Shown here: positions 11,356 to 23,394 of the stretch, in pieces | Layout of the letters: the number at the start of each line of letters is the position of its first letter | Position numbering within the stretch: the first letter of the stretch is position 1 | NCBI RefSeq assembly: GCF_963576675.1 | Contig: NC_088910.1 | Location: 102,452,807 to 102,516,806, forward strand | Reading direction: 5' to 3' | Source: Euphorbia lathyris | Taxonomy: Eukaryota; Streptophyta; Magnoliopsida; Malpighiales; Euphorbiaceae | DNA length: 64,000 nucleotides | Position numbers and translations under genes: made by a program | Notes under the pieces: model-generated | Databases searched by the model: none | Told to the model about the DNA's origin: nothing | The model's input: the letters and a program-made list of their open reading frames with translations, nothing else

Positions 11356-12614
11356 TGTTAGGCATGAAATTGACTACATTTTAACGTATTAATTATAATA
11401 AATTAAGGGTGTTTGTTGTGTTTTATTGCAAGAAGGAAGGTCTTATAGGTGCTTTTGTGCAGATAAGGAAAGTTTAAGCCGAACAGCCTGGAAGCAGCCT
11501 GTTTCGCACATGCCAAGAGGAGATTGAGCCATTCTTTGATCCAGCGGTCAAACGCCGGAACTTCTGATGATGGACAGCGACAGGACGGGAAGTAGGTATG
11601 GCAGTAGCTGCAGGCAGAAAGGCGGATAAGTGCAGTCGTAAAGCAACAAGATGAAAGGAAAGCTCGACCCTTGAGTGTTCAAGGGTCAAAAGGATCTTCA
11701 CTACTTTTAGCATTTTTAGATTTCTGAACAATTGACTTTTTATTGTAATATTTTGATCGGATACTTTTCTGGTACCATTTTGGCCCTGACCTTTCCTTTA
11801 AATAGATGTAGTAAGGATAGGAAAGGGATCGGATCTTTTGAAAAAAAAAATATAGACTTAGTCCGGAAGAAAGAAAGCGCCAGAGATGGAGTTTCAGAGC
11901 TTTGAACCAGCAGATTGCTCACTCGCCAGTATGAGTGAGTAATCCTTTTGAATAGGCGCGGCCAGTTGGGGCCGGTGATGTAAGCTTCCTAGGTCTATTA
12001 ATGAATGAATGGTGTTAATGTATGAAGTGTTTGATGAGCCTTTATATTTCAGTGCTTATGCATATATGCCTGTGTTAGATGAATGATAAGACACTGCTTT
12101 CATCTTCACCGAACTCTCTATCAAGCATCCAACCCCGAAGCAGAAATGTTAGGTGGTTTTATCAAGGGTTTTCTCATTTGAAATGTTGCTTCAATCTTAA
12201 TGCAAGAAAGAACAAACCTTTAGGACGCCGTTGGTTTTAGTAAGTCTTAGAATCTTAAGAACACACGAGAGTTGACTTAAGTGAGCATTAAAGCAGAAAC
12301 CTTGACTTCAGTTTCATCATTCATGACTGATTAGGCTGTTTAGGAACTTACAGTAACCTGTTCCGCTGTGCTTAGCTTGTTCTACTCATTTATCATTATC
12401 AAGTAATCATTTTTATTCGTAAAATCAATTGTTAGTCACAAGTTTTCACATCTATCAACAACTATCAATATAAAAGAGTCACACACCACGAACACCCTGT
12501 TCAGCAACGTTTTCTAGTGAAATTTGGTCCTCAATCCCTGTGGAGACGATACTTAACTTATCACTTTATTACTTGTATCTAGTGCACTTGCTAGAGTCTA
12601 TTCTGAGGATAACA
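11356..12614 (+). repeat. Athila 1 5' LTR
   Basis: 1259 bp. It ends with the block CCTGTGGAGACGATACT, TATTACTTG, GTGCACTTGC shared with the other LTRs in the window. A TATA-like site (tttaaatag) lies at about 11799. Confidence 0.95.
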
Positions 12615-12620
12615 AGTTTT

Positions 12621-12638
12621 TGGCGCCGTTGCCGGGGA
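12621..12638 (+). promoter_or_regulatory. Athila 1 primer-binding site (tRNA-Asp)
   Basis: TGGCGCCGTTGCCGGGGA is the exact complement of the 3' end of plant tRNA-Asp with its CCA. It lies 6 bases after the LTR end, the usual Athila arrangement. Confidence 0.93.
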
Positions 12639-12852
12639 TTGAAAGCAACAAATTTTATATGAAATTTTCTGTGAAACAATGTGTTTTTTAATCTGTTTGC
12701 TAAATAGTGCAGCCAAAGGAGTTCTCTATTTGTTTATACGCAGAGCTGGACCTCCTGTTTTTCCTATCGATCTCGAATTAGAGAGAACGTGTAGATGAAA
12801 CCGAGCGGGAGCTCAACGTGCAAGACAAAGAGAAAGATAAAGAGAAAGAAGG

Positions 12853-14130
12853 ATGGCTGGAAGGGTACCGCCCGAACAACCAGTCCAACCAAATCAGGAA
12901 GAAGAAGGAGAGAATAACAATCCTCCAGTTATGAGAATCAGAGACTATTCGAGGCCAACCACGGAAGGTCATTCGTCGTGCATCATGTTGCCCAATGAAG
13001 GAAACAACATATTTGAGGTGAAAGCATCGATGATACAAATGTTGCAGGCAGCAGTACAGTTCAATGGATACCAGTTGGAAGATCCAAATGGGCATATCCA
13101 GGAGTTCATCACACTGTGCAACACCTTCAAATCAAACCGAGGAGTTTCTAACGATGTGATCAGGCTAAAGCTGTTTCCTTTTTCTCTCAAAGACAAAGCA
13201 AAGAACTGGTTAAAGAACTTACAGCCAGGAACAATCACCACTTGGGAAGAAATGGCCAGCGCTTTTCTAATGAAACATTTTCCACCTAGACAGGCCATTA
13301 AACTTAGAAACAAGGTATCCCATTTCGTACAAGAAGAGGATGAATCCTTAGCCGAGGCATGGGAAAGGTACAAGGAACTACTGAGAAGGGTACCCAATCA
13401 TGCCATCCCCATGTGGATGCAAGTGCAAAACTTTTACAATGGAGTCACTAACATTTATAAAATCCAGATCGAATCCATTGCCAATGGTAACCCTGAAGAT
13501 CTTGAACCACAAGCCTTGTATGACCTTATTGAGAGAGTAGTGAGCACGAGCTATAACTGGCACTCCGCCAGGAGTGAAGGAAAAAGAGTGGGGAACGACG
13601 ATGTTGTGTCAAAACTAACCATCCAGGTGGAACATCTTGCACGACAGCTCGGCAAGATAAATGCATCATCAATTCACAACGAACCGCCATTTAATGATAT
13701 ATGTGATTTTTGTGGAGGGCGACATTCCAACATCAACTGCCCTGGAGTTAAACAAGGGAAAAGTGAACAGGGAGAATGTGATTATGCGGGGTATAATCAA
13801 AGAAATCCACCAAATCCATACTCAAATACCTATAACCCAGCCACAAGAAATCATCCGAATTTCGGATGGACATGGCAGCCTAATCAGCAGGAACAACCAA
13901 GGTATTAGCAACAACAGGGAGGACACTACCAGAGGCAACCTCAGCAACATTATAAACAACCTGTTCCACCTAAGGAAGAAATAGAACCAGACATGAAGAC
14001 AATGATGATGCAGTTCATGAAGCAGACACAAGCCTCAATTAAAAATCTGGAGACACAGGTCCATCAACTCGCTGCATCTACGTCAAAAGGGAAAGGAATA
14101 ATGCCAAGTAACACAGAGCCAAACCCCAAA
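12853..14130 (+). pseudogene. Athila 1 gag
   Basis: The frame starts ATG at 12853. A Retrotrans_gag capsid region (about residues 85-210, including LKLFPFSLKDKAKNWL) is followed by a cysteine cluster CDFCGGRHSNINCP near 13702-13743 (nucleocapsid zinc knuckle, C-X2-C-X3-H-X4-C) and a Gln/Pro-rich tail. Gag packages element RNA into cytoplasmic particles. A TAG at 13906-13908 replaces a CAG codon that is present in Athila 2. Beyond it the same frame continues into protease, so gag and pol were one polyprotein. Confidence 0.9.
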
Positions 14131-15318
14131 GGCGATGTCATGGCCATCACTCTGAGATCTGGTAAGCAAACTAAACCAACTGTTTCTACTAATGAAAATG
14201 CTGAATGTGCAGGAACCTCCAAAAATGCTGAAGATGAGCAGAAACAAACTGTTTCTATTCAAGAAGAACCAGTCGGGGTAGAACCAACCAGTGATCAAGA
14301 CCAGGAGGGACAAGGAAAGAAGTACAAACCACCACCACCCTTTGTTCCACCTGTACGATATCCGACGAGGTTAATAAACAAGAAGCTGGAAGAACAAAAT
14401 TCTAAGGTGCTAGACACTTTGAGGAAGTTGCATATCAACATTCCCTTCGTGGAAGCACTTGCCCTGATGCCGTCATATGCAAAATTCCTGAAAGACATCT
14501 TATCAAACAAGAAAAAGCTGGAAAACATCTCAATGATCCAACTCAACAGGGACTGTTCTTTAATACTCCAGAACAAGCAGCAGCTTCCAAAAAAGCTAAA
14601 AGATCCAGGGAGTTTTTCTATTCCCTGTTCGATTGGCAAGTTAAATATTGAAAATGCACTATGTGATCTAGGAGCTAGCATAAACCTTATGCCATATTCT
14701 GTGTATGCTAAACTAGGACTAGGAGAACCACAACCAACCAGAATGTCTATTCAGTTGGCCGACAGGTCAGTCTGTTACCCTAGGGGAGTTATGGAAGATG
14801 TTTTGGTCAAAGTGGGAAAATTCATATTACCTGTTGATTTTATCATAATGGACATAGATGAGGACCTGCATGTTCCTATTATCCTAGGTAGACCGTTCTT
14901 AGCAACGGGTAAAGCATTGATAGATGTGGGAGAGGGACAACTATTTTTGAGAATTAATAGGGAAGAAATCATTTTCAAAATGAATGAAGCAATGAGACGA
15001 GCTAACACTAGTGATGACACATGTTGTTTCTTAGATGATTTTCAAAGTCTTTCCACTTTACAGGAACAGGACACTCTCGAGACTCTCTTAGGAGAAGAGG
15101 TGAACTTATGTGAAGGAACAGGTTGTTCCATTGAATCCAACTTGCCTACACCTCCTCTAGATCCTACTGTTCCTACTCGTCAAGAACCACCTAAAATACC
15201 CACTGTGCCGTTGTCTAAAACCGAACTAAAACCTTTACCCTCACATCTCGAGTATGCCTTCCTGGAACCACCTAGCGGAAGCCCAGTGATTATATCTTCA
15301 AAGTTAACTCCTGACTAG
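14131..15318 (+). pseudogene. Athila 1 aspartic protease region
   Basis: This continues the gag frame without shift. A Pro-rich linker is followed by the retropepsin-like domain, with the active-site motif LCDLGASINLMP at about 14660-14695 and the flap/C-terminal motif IILGRPFLATG near 14878. Athila proteases use D-L-G-A where other gypsy elements have D-S/T-G-A, so the active site looks normal for the family. The frame ends at a TAG (15316-15318) where Athila 2 has CAG. Confidence 0.9.
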
Positions 15319-16770
15319 AAAGCCCAACTCATGGAGGTGCTGCGGAGAAACAAGGATGCAATTGCATGGAAAATTGATGATATCAAGGGTATTAGCCCAA
15401 CAGTCTGTGTTCACATAATTTTGATGGAGAAGGATCACAAGCCATCTATCCAGCCACAGCGCAGACTAAACCCCCACATGAAGGAGGTTGTGCGAAAAGA
15501 GGTGATCAAGCTGCTGGATGCCGGAATTATTTACCCCATTTCCGATAGTGTATGGACAAGCCATGTTCATGTTGTGCCAAAGAAGGGAGGAACCACAGTG
15601 GTTCTCAACGAGAAAGACGAGTTGGTCCCCATGAGAACCATAATAGGATGGCGAGTTTGTGTGGATTACCGGAAGCTCAACGAAGCCACAAGGAATGATC
15701 ACTTCCCTTTGCCCTTCATTGATCAGATGTTGGAACGATTAGCAGGGTATGCATTTTATTGCTTCCTTGATGGATACTCGGGGTACAATCATATTGCAAT
15801 CCACAGTGAAGATCAAGAGAAGACAACTTTCACATGTCCGTATGGGACATATGCCTACAGGCGCATGTCGTTTGGATTGTGCAATGCCCCAGCCACGTTT
15901 CAAAGATGCATGATGTCTATATTTCATGATATGGTGGAGCGGACTGTGGAGATCTTCATGGACGACTTCTCTGTTTATGGAAACTCTTTTAGGAACTGTC
16001 TGAACAACCTCGAGGTTGTGCTTGTGCGATGCAAGGAGACCCACTTAGTCTTGAATTGGGAAAAATGACACTTCATGGTTACAGGTGGAATCGTTATCAG
16101 GCATAAAATTTCGGAAAAGGGGATGGAAGTGGACAAGGCTAAGGTAGAAGTGATAGAGAAACTGGCTGTTCCAACTAATGTAAAGGATGTGAGAAGTTTC
16201 CTTGGACACGCCGGGTTCTACCGAAGATTCATCAAAGACTTCTCAAAGATCACGCTACCTTTGTCAACTTTGCTATATAAAGATGTAGAATTCTCATTCG
16301 ATGCAAGCTGTCTAGAAGCTTTTGAACTGTTGAAAGGCAAGCTGATCAACTCGCCCATACTGGAAGGACCCGACTGGGAACAGCCGTTTGAGATGATGTT
16401 TGATGCCAGTGACACATGTGTGGGAGCTGTTCTTAGGCAGAGGATTGAGAAGAAGTTCAGGCCGATTTATTATGCAACCAAAATATTAACCGAGACCCAA
16501 CAAAACTATACCACTACCGAGAAGGAGCTCCTGGCAGTAGTGTATGCTTTCGACAAATTTCGCCCCTATTTGGTTCTGTCAAAAGTCATTGTTCACATAG
16601 ACCACGCTGCGCTACGCTACTTGTTCGCGAAGAAGGATGCAAAGCCAAGATTGATACGGTGGTTACTCTTGCTGCAACAGTTCCATCTCAAAATTAAGGG
16701 TAAGAAGGGAACGGTAAATGTAGCAGCTGGTCATTTGTCAAGAATTTCTCACCAAGGCCACAAGGAACAA
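15319..16770 (+). pseudogene. Athila 1 reverse transcriptase and RNase H
   Basis: Same frame as gag-protease. The RT has the usual blocks: VCVDYRKLNEATRNDHFPLP (about 15655), FCNAPATF-type block, and the catalytic FMDDFSVYG at about 15955. A TGA at 16066-16068 stands where Athila 2 has TGC. RNase H follows with FDASDTCVGAVL (Asp, about 16398), [15 protein letters not shown] (Glu, about 16515) and HIDHAALRYL (Asp, about 16593). Together they copy element RNA into DNA. The catalytic residues are intact; only the stop breaks the enzyme. Confidence 0.92.
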
Positions 16771-18113
16771 CCAGAGATTTTGGAGAATTTTCCCGACGAG
16801 CATTTGTATGTCATACAACCTGCTCCATGGTTTGCAGACATCGCCAATTATCTGGCCAGCTCACTTAAACCTCACAACATGTCCACTAACCAAAGGAGGA
16901 AGTTCTATTCAGAGATAAAATATTACTTTTGGGAGGACCCCTATCTCTTCAGGCTATGCGCTGATCAAATTATTCGCAGGTGCATCTCTCACAAGGAAGG
17001 ATAGGCTGTTCTGAGCCATTGTCATGACAGAGAAGCAGGAGGACATCATAGCGCCAACAGGACTGCAGCCAAAGTACTTCAATCAGGTTTTTTCTGGCCA
17101 ACACTTTTTAAAGATGCCAACTTGTTTGTTTGCACTTGCAATGCGTGCCAACGAACAGGCAATATTTCAGCTAGAAATGCCATGCCCCTCAATAACATAG
17201 TTGTTTGTGAAATTTTTGATATATGGGGAATAGATTTCATGGGACCATTCCCTAAATCATTTGGGCATAAATATATCTTAGCAGCGGTCGATTATGTAAG
17301 CAAATGGGTTGAAGCAATGGCTAGTCCCACCAATGAAGCCCGTGTGGTTGTAAAATTCCTGAAAAGGCTGTTTGCCCGATTCGGTGTCCCACGAGCGGTC
17401 ATTAGTGATCAAGGAACCCATTTCTGCAACGCTAAATTTGAGAAGCTAATGGGCAAGCTTGGAGTCTCTCATAGAATTGCCACACCGTACCATCCATAAA
17501 CTAGTGGACAGGTTGAGATTTCAAATCGAGAAATCAAAAGAATTTTAGAGAAAACTGTTGGCAATTCTAGGAGAGACTGGGCAAACAATCTTGACGATGC
17601 TCTCTGGGCGTATAGGACCGCATATAAGACACCCATATGAATGTCCCCGTTTAGATTATTGTACTACAAGTCCTGTCATTTGCCGGTTGAAATGGAACAT
17701 AGGGCCTTTTGGGTATTAACTTTCTTGAATTTTGAGCAACAGGCTGTGGGAGACCAAACAAGACTGCAACTCTGTGACATGGAAGAATTCAGGCTGTTTT
17801 CATATGAAAACGCAGTAAATTACAAAGACGAGACTAAGATGTGGCACGATAGAAAAATCCAGAAAAAGACATTTCACGAAGGACAGAGAGTTCTTTTGTA
17901 CAATTCAAAACTTAGACTATTCCCTGGAAAGCTAAAATCAAGATGGTCGGGGTCGTATCTGGTAAACAAGGTGTTTGATCATGGAGCAGTCGAAATTGGC
18001 AAGGAGGGTCATGAACCTTTCAAAGTGAACGGGTAAAGATTGAAACCCTATCTAGAGAACGATCACACAAGGAAGATTGACACAGTCCACTTCCAGGACC
18101 CCCCAAGCCAGTA
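16771..18113 (+). pseudogene. Athila 1 integrase
   Basis: The same frame continues to a TAG at about 18111. The N-terminal zinc domain ends in CTCNACQ (about 17133). The catalytic core shows Asp in [10 protein letters not shown] (about 17228), Asp in ISDQGTHF (about 17403) and Glu in [10 protein letters not shown] (about 17514), the D,D,E triad. A chromodomain is not seen, as expected for Athila. Stops at 17002 (TAG), 17497 (TAA), 17638 (TGA) and 18034 (TAA) break it. Three of these four are explained by C-to-T at a Gln codon, two directly by comparison with Athila 2. Confidence 0.9.
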
Positions 18114-18781
18114 GAAGCACAAACAGGGTGTTCGCTACAAACACCAATTGTAGCACAAGTAACATTGCATTTTAAATAGTTTACATTTCCAATTTTGTCA
18201 AATATTATTTTAGCATAGTTTAGTCAAGTTAAGATCAATTTCGTGTCATATGATGGTCTATAATTTCGGTAATTCATGTGCAAGCAAAGACGTAAAACTT
18301 TTACCCTTCCATATGGGTCAAGTTTTACATTTTTACTTATTCGAAGTAGGAGAATGAAACAAAATTTTGTTGAAGAGTTATCCTTGGGAAAAGGAAGGCG
18401 AACTGTGGATAGAAAAAGTAAACATCCAATCGTCTGTCACTTGGTACTTATTATATTCTACTAATGCTCCTTTCTCGGTAAAACCAAATGGATAGGAGAA
18501 TAGTGAATTCAAATTCAGAAAAATGACCGTTCGCCACCCAAGAGTCTCTTCGACTGGACGCGCTTGTTGCCAACCACTCGTACAGGTGGCATTCAATGGA
18601 ACGCTATCATAATGACGGTTTGGCAGCAGGCCGTTCCCTCTTCTCCCTACTTAAAGTGACTGACCGCTTTACGGACCCTTGTTAACATTTGCTTCACACA
18701 CATCTATTTCACACTGTTCCCTATATATTTTTTTAGGTGATAGTTATCTTTGGGAAACCCTATTTGAGACGCTCGCACAGG
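18114..18781 (+). other. Athila 1 spacer between pol and the 3' ORF
   Basis: Non-coding, about 670 bases. A pyrimidine-rich run ends in ttttttag at 18729-18736, just before the next ORF. This resembles a splice acceptor and might serve a spliced subgenomic RNA; this is inference only. A poly-A/T-rich segment at 18165-18260 holds nothing else. Confidence 0.5.
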
Positions 18782-20149
18782 ATGAGAACTCGAGGATCAG
18801 GGAAGCAGGTTAAAATCGAAGGCACTAAGAAAGACAAAGGGAAGAGCAAAATGGCTGGCACAAGCGCGGTTGCATTTGTCCCCGATGAGAAATTAGTAAA
18901 GAAGCTGTCCCAGTTCAAAGACGCCGCCATACAACAATACCATGATGATCTCGCTCAGCTCGAGTTTGGGCCGATATGAACTATGTGCTGGGATACAGTG
19001 AAAAAACTTAAACTTGCTGAACGAGTGAGGAAACTCATGGAGGCGGGACATTTCGGGTGCTTCTTTGAGATGACAGAACCAGCGTATAAAGAACTCACCT
19101 TGGAGTTTCTTACAACTTTCAAACACAATCCCGAGATCACCGACCCTGATGAAGAAGGAAAATTTAGTTTTCAGCTCATGACCCACACTCAACGGCCATC
19201 CTTGAACACATTCAACAATCTCCTAGGAGAGGCGGATGACGACGACTTAGAGTCTGAAGGATATAAAGGGGCGTTCACGGAAACCCCTGATGAGTTCCAC
19301 CCTTCGAATTTTTTGCATTCAATCTTGGGTCAGCCAAGTTATGACGGTAGTGCATCCAAGGCGTCAGGTATTGAGGACTCGGCTATCAAGTATCTGCATA
19401 AACTGGTCTCGGGCACCATTTTCGCACGAGAAAATCAGGCCAATATCCCTCATGCCGACCTTACCGCTCTGTGGAGTATGGTGCAAGGGAAAAGGATGAA
19501 CCTGGGCTTTTGGTTCGGGTAGTATATTAATGCGTTTGGCAGGAAGAACTCATCGGTCATATGATGTGGAAGTATTGTGACTCATATAGCGTCAGCCATT
19601 GGGGTGTTCAAGCCAGAAGATAGGAACCGGCTCACTGTGGTTAACCACCCAGACCAAATAGATTTGAAGAGCCTTCAGAGCATGTTATTCGGAAGGATGG
19701 TAAACGGAAAATGGGTCTGGATGTCAGACTTTGTGGAGACAAAAAGGGCTGAAGGAAGGAAGCGGAAGCATGCGCCCGCGGTGTCAGTATCATCCGAGTC
19801 GGAACAAATCGAGCAAGTTAAAGATTTGGGCTTTTACCAGAAGTGTGCCAAGCTCTCCACCAAAGACGTCCTTACCAAGTTCCACGCCCTGTTTGCTCAA
19901 AACCAGGCCAACAGAGAAATGATATTTGCTCTTGAGCGGAAGTATGCCGAGCAGCAGGAGGAGATTGACATGCTCAAAACTCTCTGTATAGAGGAACATG
20001 GAAAGGAGAGTCCATCTGGTTTTTCGATCAAAAGTCCGGTAAGAACTAAACTTGAAACACCTGCCAACGCCGCTGCCTCCTCGAAAGGGGATGGCGCTAC
20101 TGCCGCTGCAGATAGAGAGGTTGATTCCTCTCTTTCCCCTCCTGTCTGA
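18782..20149 (+). pseudogene. ATHILA ORF-1-like protein in env position
   Basis: From ATG at 18782 to the TGA ending at 20149 a single frame is interrupted by TGA at 18977-18979, TAG at 19520-19522 and TGA near 19562. The basic N-terminus (MRTRGSGKQVK) is followed by a domain like the ATHILA ORF-1 family: a FFEMTEPAYKELTLEFL block near 19060 and a VTHIASAIGVF block near 19577. A helix-prone, coiled-coil-like stretch lies near 19880-19990. Athila elements carry this protein downstream of pol. Its role is not established, and no membrane segment is evident here. Athila 2 has lost the whole region. Confidence 0.8.
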
Positions 20150-21777
20150 TCCTTCAAATGTGTCGTTGTCCTAGCATCTGGTAACATTTATCAACCTTCA
20201 TTTAAATTTTTGCACACTCTGTGGTTTATCATGCCGATATTGTTTATCTTGCGTGTCTTCTTTTTAACATTGAGGACAATGTTCCATTCTAATTTGGGGA
20301 TGGGGATTACAAATTACAATATCTGTATGCTTAAACATGATAAAAGCTTGAACAAGTTGTTAGGGTAGTTCAATTGTATGAATAATAAGTTATCCCCCTG
20401 TGATCGTTATTGTCCTTAGTAAATATTCTTCGTAAACATCCTTCATTATGTTCATTTCCGAGTACATATTCTTGTGTTTCGATTGTTTTGTTTCTGCAGT
20501 AATCACTGAACAGACTGTGATTTGTATGAGTGAAATGTATGGTGATAGCCTAGTGTTTGATTTTTGTCTACCCGAGTCTTGAAGTTCCACAAATTTTGAA
20601 ATTTTAAATCAACTTTCACAAGAGGAACCCTTTGCCTCAATGCATTGTCCCCAAAAATAGTGAGAACTTGAGCCTGCAATTGCATTCAAATATGCATTGA
20701 TATATTTTTTTTGAGTGGGCCAGCACTATCTTTAGGGAGAATTTGCTTGGGTATGCCATGTTGAAATGGAAATTCTTTTTGACAAACATAGGAGGAGAAA
20801 GGCATTTAGATCCCAAATTCACTACACAAAAAGCCTACCTGTGCAATGGCACTCACACTTTTAGGATAACCAACTTGAGCCTTAGCCTGTTCTTTCTTAA
20901 ACACACCACACAAAGAAACCCATTCCTTTCACTGTTATCCCAGAATACCTTGAATCTATCTCATGCCTCAAAACAAGCTGTTCTAGTTAAATACATTGTC
21001 AAGAAAGTATGAGTGTATGAAGATAAAATTGCTAAAATAATGACATTTGAGGGAGGATGCTGAAGTAAGGATAAATAAAAACTCTGTAAATAAAATGTTT
21101 GATGGTTGTCTTTTGTGTGTTTAAAAGAATAGTCTGGCCAAACTTATGAAACAGGCCGTGTAGAGTTCTTAGGTTAAGAACAATAATTGCTCATATGCTG
21201 AGAACTGGGTGCATTTAAATATCGTTGCATGAAGACAGAATTCTTACACCTGAAATAGCTACTCACTTCCATACCCTAGCCTTAGCCTAACATTACAACC
21301 TATGTCAAGACCTTTGGACTATGTTTGGAAAAATGTTGATCCATAGATACAGGACCAAAAAGCAAACTCACACCCTAAGGGTGTATTTACTGAGCTGAGG
21401 AGTGAAGTTGCATTCCTTTCCCCTATGGCAAACAAGTGTCATACGAGAGCGAGTGAAAAATTCCATTCCTTGGTGAGGCACAACAGGCAAACAGGTTGTT
21501 CCCGTGAAAATTGAGGTCTAATTTTAAGCTTTAAGGAATTTCTCGAGTAGGGTACACAATCTTGCACTAGTATAACCTTATCAAAAGATCATAACTTGCA
21601 CATATTCTGTCTATATCTCCTCAGAGCAAAACGATTACTATAATCTTCTCAGTTCTCTGAAACATTCAAAAATCATGTTTCCGTATTCTTTCATTCCTAA
21701 CTCTTTTTCCTTTGGATTAACTTGCTTTCTATCTGTTGTTTACTTGAGGACAAGCAAAGATTCAATTTGGGGGTATT
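20150..21777 (+). other. Athila 1 3' untranslated region with two PPT-like tracts
   Basis: About 1.6 kb without a gene. The true PPT (attcaatttgggggtattt) abuts the 3' LTR and is preceded by ttgaggacaag at about 21746. An earlier, similar unit, ttgaggacaatg followed by aatttggggatgggga, lies at about 20271-20306 just after the ORF. Athila 2 keeps the homologous region at 44088-45234. Confidence 0.75.
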
Positions 21778-23037
21778 TGTTAGGCATGAAATTGACTACA
21801 TTTTAACGTATTAATTATAATAAATTAAGGGTGTTTGTTGTGTTTTATTGCAAGAAGGAAGGTCTTATAGGTGCTTTTGTGCAGATAAGGAAAGTTTAAG
21901 CCGAACAGACTGGAAGCAGCCTGTTTTGCACGTGCCAAGAGGAGATTGAGCCATTCTTTGATCCAGCGGTCAAACGCCGAAACTTCTGATGATGGACAGC
22001 GACAGGATGGGAAGTAGGTATGGCAGTAGCTGCAGGCAGAAAGGCGGATAAGTGCAGTCGTAAAGCAACAAGATGAAAGGAAAGCTCGACCCTTGAGTGT
22101 TCAAGGGTCAAAAGGATCTTCACTACTTTTAGCATTTTTAGATTTCTGAACAATTGACTTTTTATTGTAATATTTTGATCGGATACTTTTCTGGTACCAT
22201 TTTGGCCCTGACCTTTCCTTTAAATAGATGTAGTAAGGATAGGAAAGGGATCGGATCTTTTGAAAAAGAAAAATATAGACTTAGTCCGGAAGAAAGAAAG
22301 CTCCAGAGATGGAGTTTCAGAGCTTTGAACCAGCAGATTGCTCACTCGCCAGTATGAGTGAGTAATCCTTTTGAATAGGCGCGGCCAGTTGGGGCCGGTG
22401 ATGTAAGCTTCCTAAGTCTATTAATGAATGAATGGTGTTAATGTATGAAGTGTTTGATGAGGCTTTATATTTCAGTGCTTATGCATATATGCCTGTGTTA
22501 GATGAATGATAGGACACTGCTTTCATCTTCACCGAACTCTCTATCAAGCATCCAACCCCGAAGCAAAAATGTTAGGTGGTTTTATCAAGGGTTTTCTCAT
22601 TTGAAATGTTGCTTCAATCTTAATGCAAGAAAGAACAAACCTTTAGGACGTTGTTGGTTTCAGTAAGTCTTAGAATCTTAAGAACACACGAGAGTTGTCT
22701 TAAGTGAGCATTAAAGCAGAAACCTTGACTTCAGTTGCATCATTCATGACTGATTAGGCTGTTTAGGAACTTACGGTAACCTGTTCCGCTGTGCTTAGCC
22801 TGTTCTACTCGTTTATCATTATCAAGTAATCATTTTATTCGTAAAATCAATTGTTTAGTCACAAGTTTTCACATCTCTCAACATCTATCAATATAAAAGA
22901 GTCACACACCATGAACACCCTGTTCAGCAACGTTTTTTAGTGAAATTTGGTCCTCAATCCCTGTGGAGACGATACTTAACTTATCACTTTATTACTTGTA
23001 TCTAGTGCACTTGCTAGAGTCTATTCTGAGGACAACA
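21778..23037 (+). repeat. Athila 1 3' LTR
   Basis: 1260 bp, close to identical to the 5' LTR, ending gaggacaaca and followed by the TSD agtgg. Confidence 0.95.
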
Positions 23038-23042
23038 AGTGG

Positions 23043-23394
23043 TCACCATATAGTCCACATTGTCATCATCAATCATCAAGTTCTAGTAGAACTCAGTGAC
23101 AAGCCTCGGATAGGTTACTTCGGGTAGGGAGAATAGCGTTACCCATCCATTGTCAGCAATCCATTGATAGAAGGGTTGCTCCGTCTCAACGAAGTCTTTC
23201 GAGAACCATCTCGAGATGTTGATCTTTGGATTGTCAATTTCGTTGTAGGCAGCAGAGAAGGTCCTTTCCCTAGGTACTCAGTAGTTAAGGTACTGAGTAT
23301 GCAAGACAGTTCTATAACTCAACATATAAGTTCACTCAGCATGCAAAAACATTTAGCATATTTTATACTTAGAATTTATTGAAGAGGATTGAAC
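23043..23394 (-). pseudogene. Sirevirus extra ORF, 5' part split off by Athila 1
   Basis: Between pol and the Athila insertion, the minus strand encodes about 73 residues (23262-23043) including a WIADNGWVTLFSLPEVTYP block, with one TAG near 23089. It runs in frame across the target site into the segment starting at 11355. This is the N-terminal part of the putative plant transposon protein domain of the extra ORF. The true start lies upstream, near 23280-23330, and is not clear. 23263-23394 is the short pol-to-ORF spacer. Confidence 0.75.

Larger units (their letters stand above)
11356..23037 (+). mobile_element. Athila-type Ty3/gypsy element 1 (complete, degenerate)
   Basis: LTRs at 11356-12614 and 21778-23037 begin tgttaggcatg and end ggayaaca. 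The 5-bp TSD agtgg is perfect (11351-11355 and 23038-23042). The PBS at 12621-12638 matches the 3' end of tRNA-Asp, and the PPT tttgggggtattt abuts the 3' LTR. Order is LTR, gag, protease, RT, RNase H, integrase, ATHILA ORF-1-like gene, LTR, 11.7 kb in all. The LTR copies differ at about two dozen sites by eye (near 2%), so the insertion is fairly young. It sits inside the Sirevirus extra ORF and is therefore younger than that element. Premature stops in gag-pol make it non-autonomous. Confidence 0.96.

Noticed and set aside
11474..11731. 85-residue minus ORF found twice (also 21896-22153)
   Set aside because: It lies in both copies of the Athila 1 LTR, so the duplication is only the LTR repeat; no other evidence for a gene.
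13906..13908. Athila gag-pol TAG as a programmed readthrough stop
   Set aside because: Athila 2 has CAG at the same place, and many other stops of the same type occur; decay explains it better.
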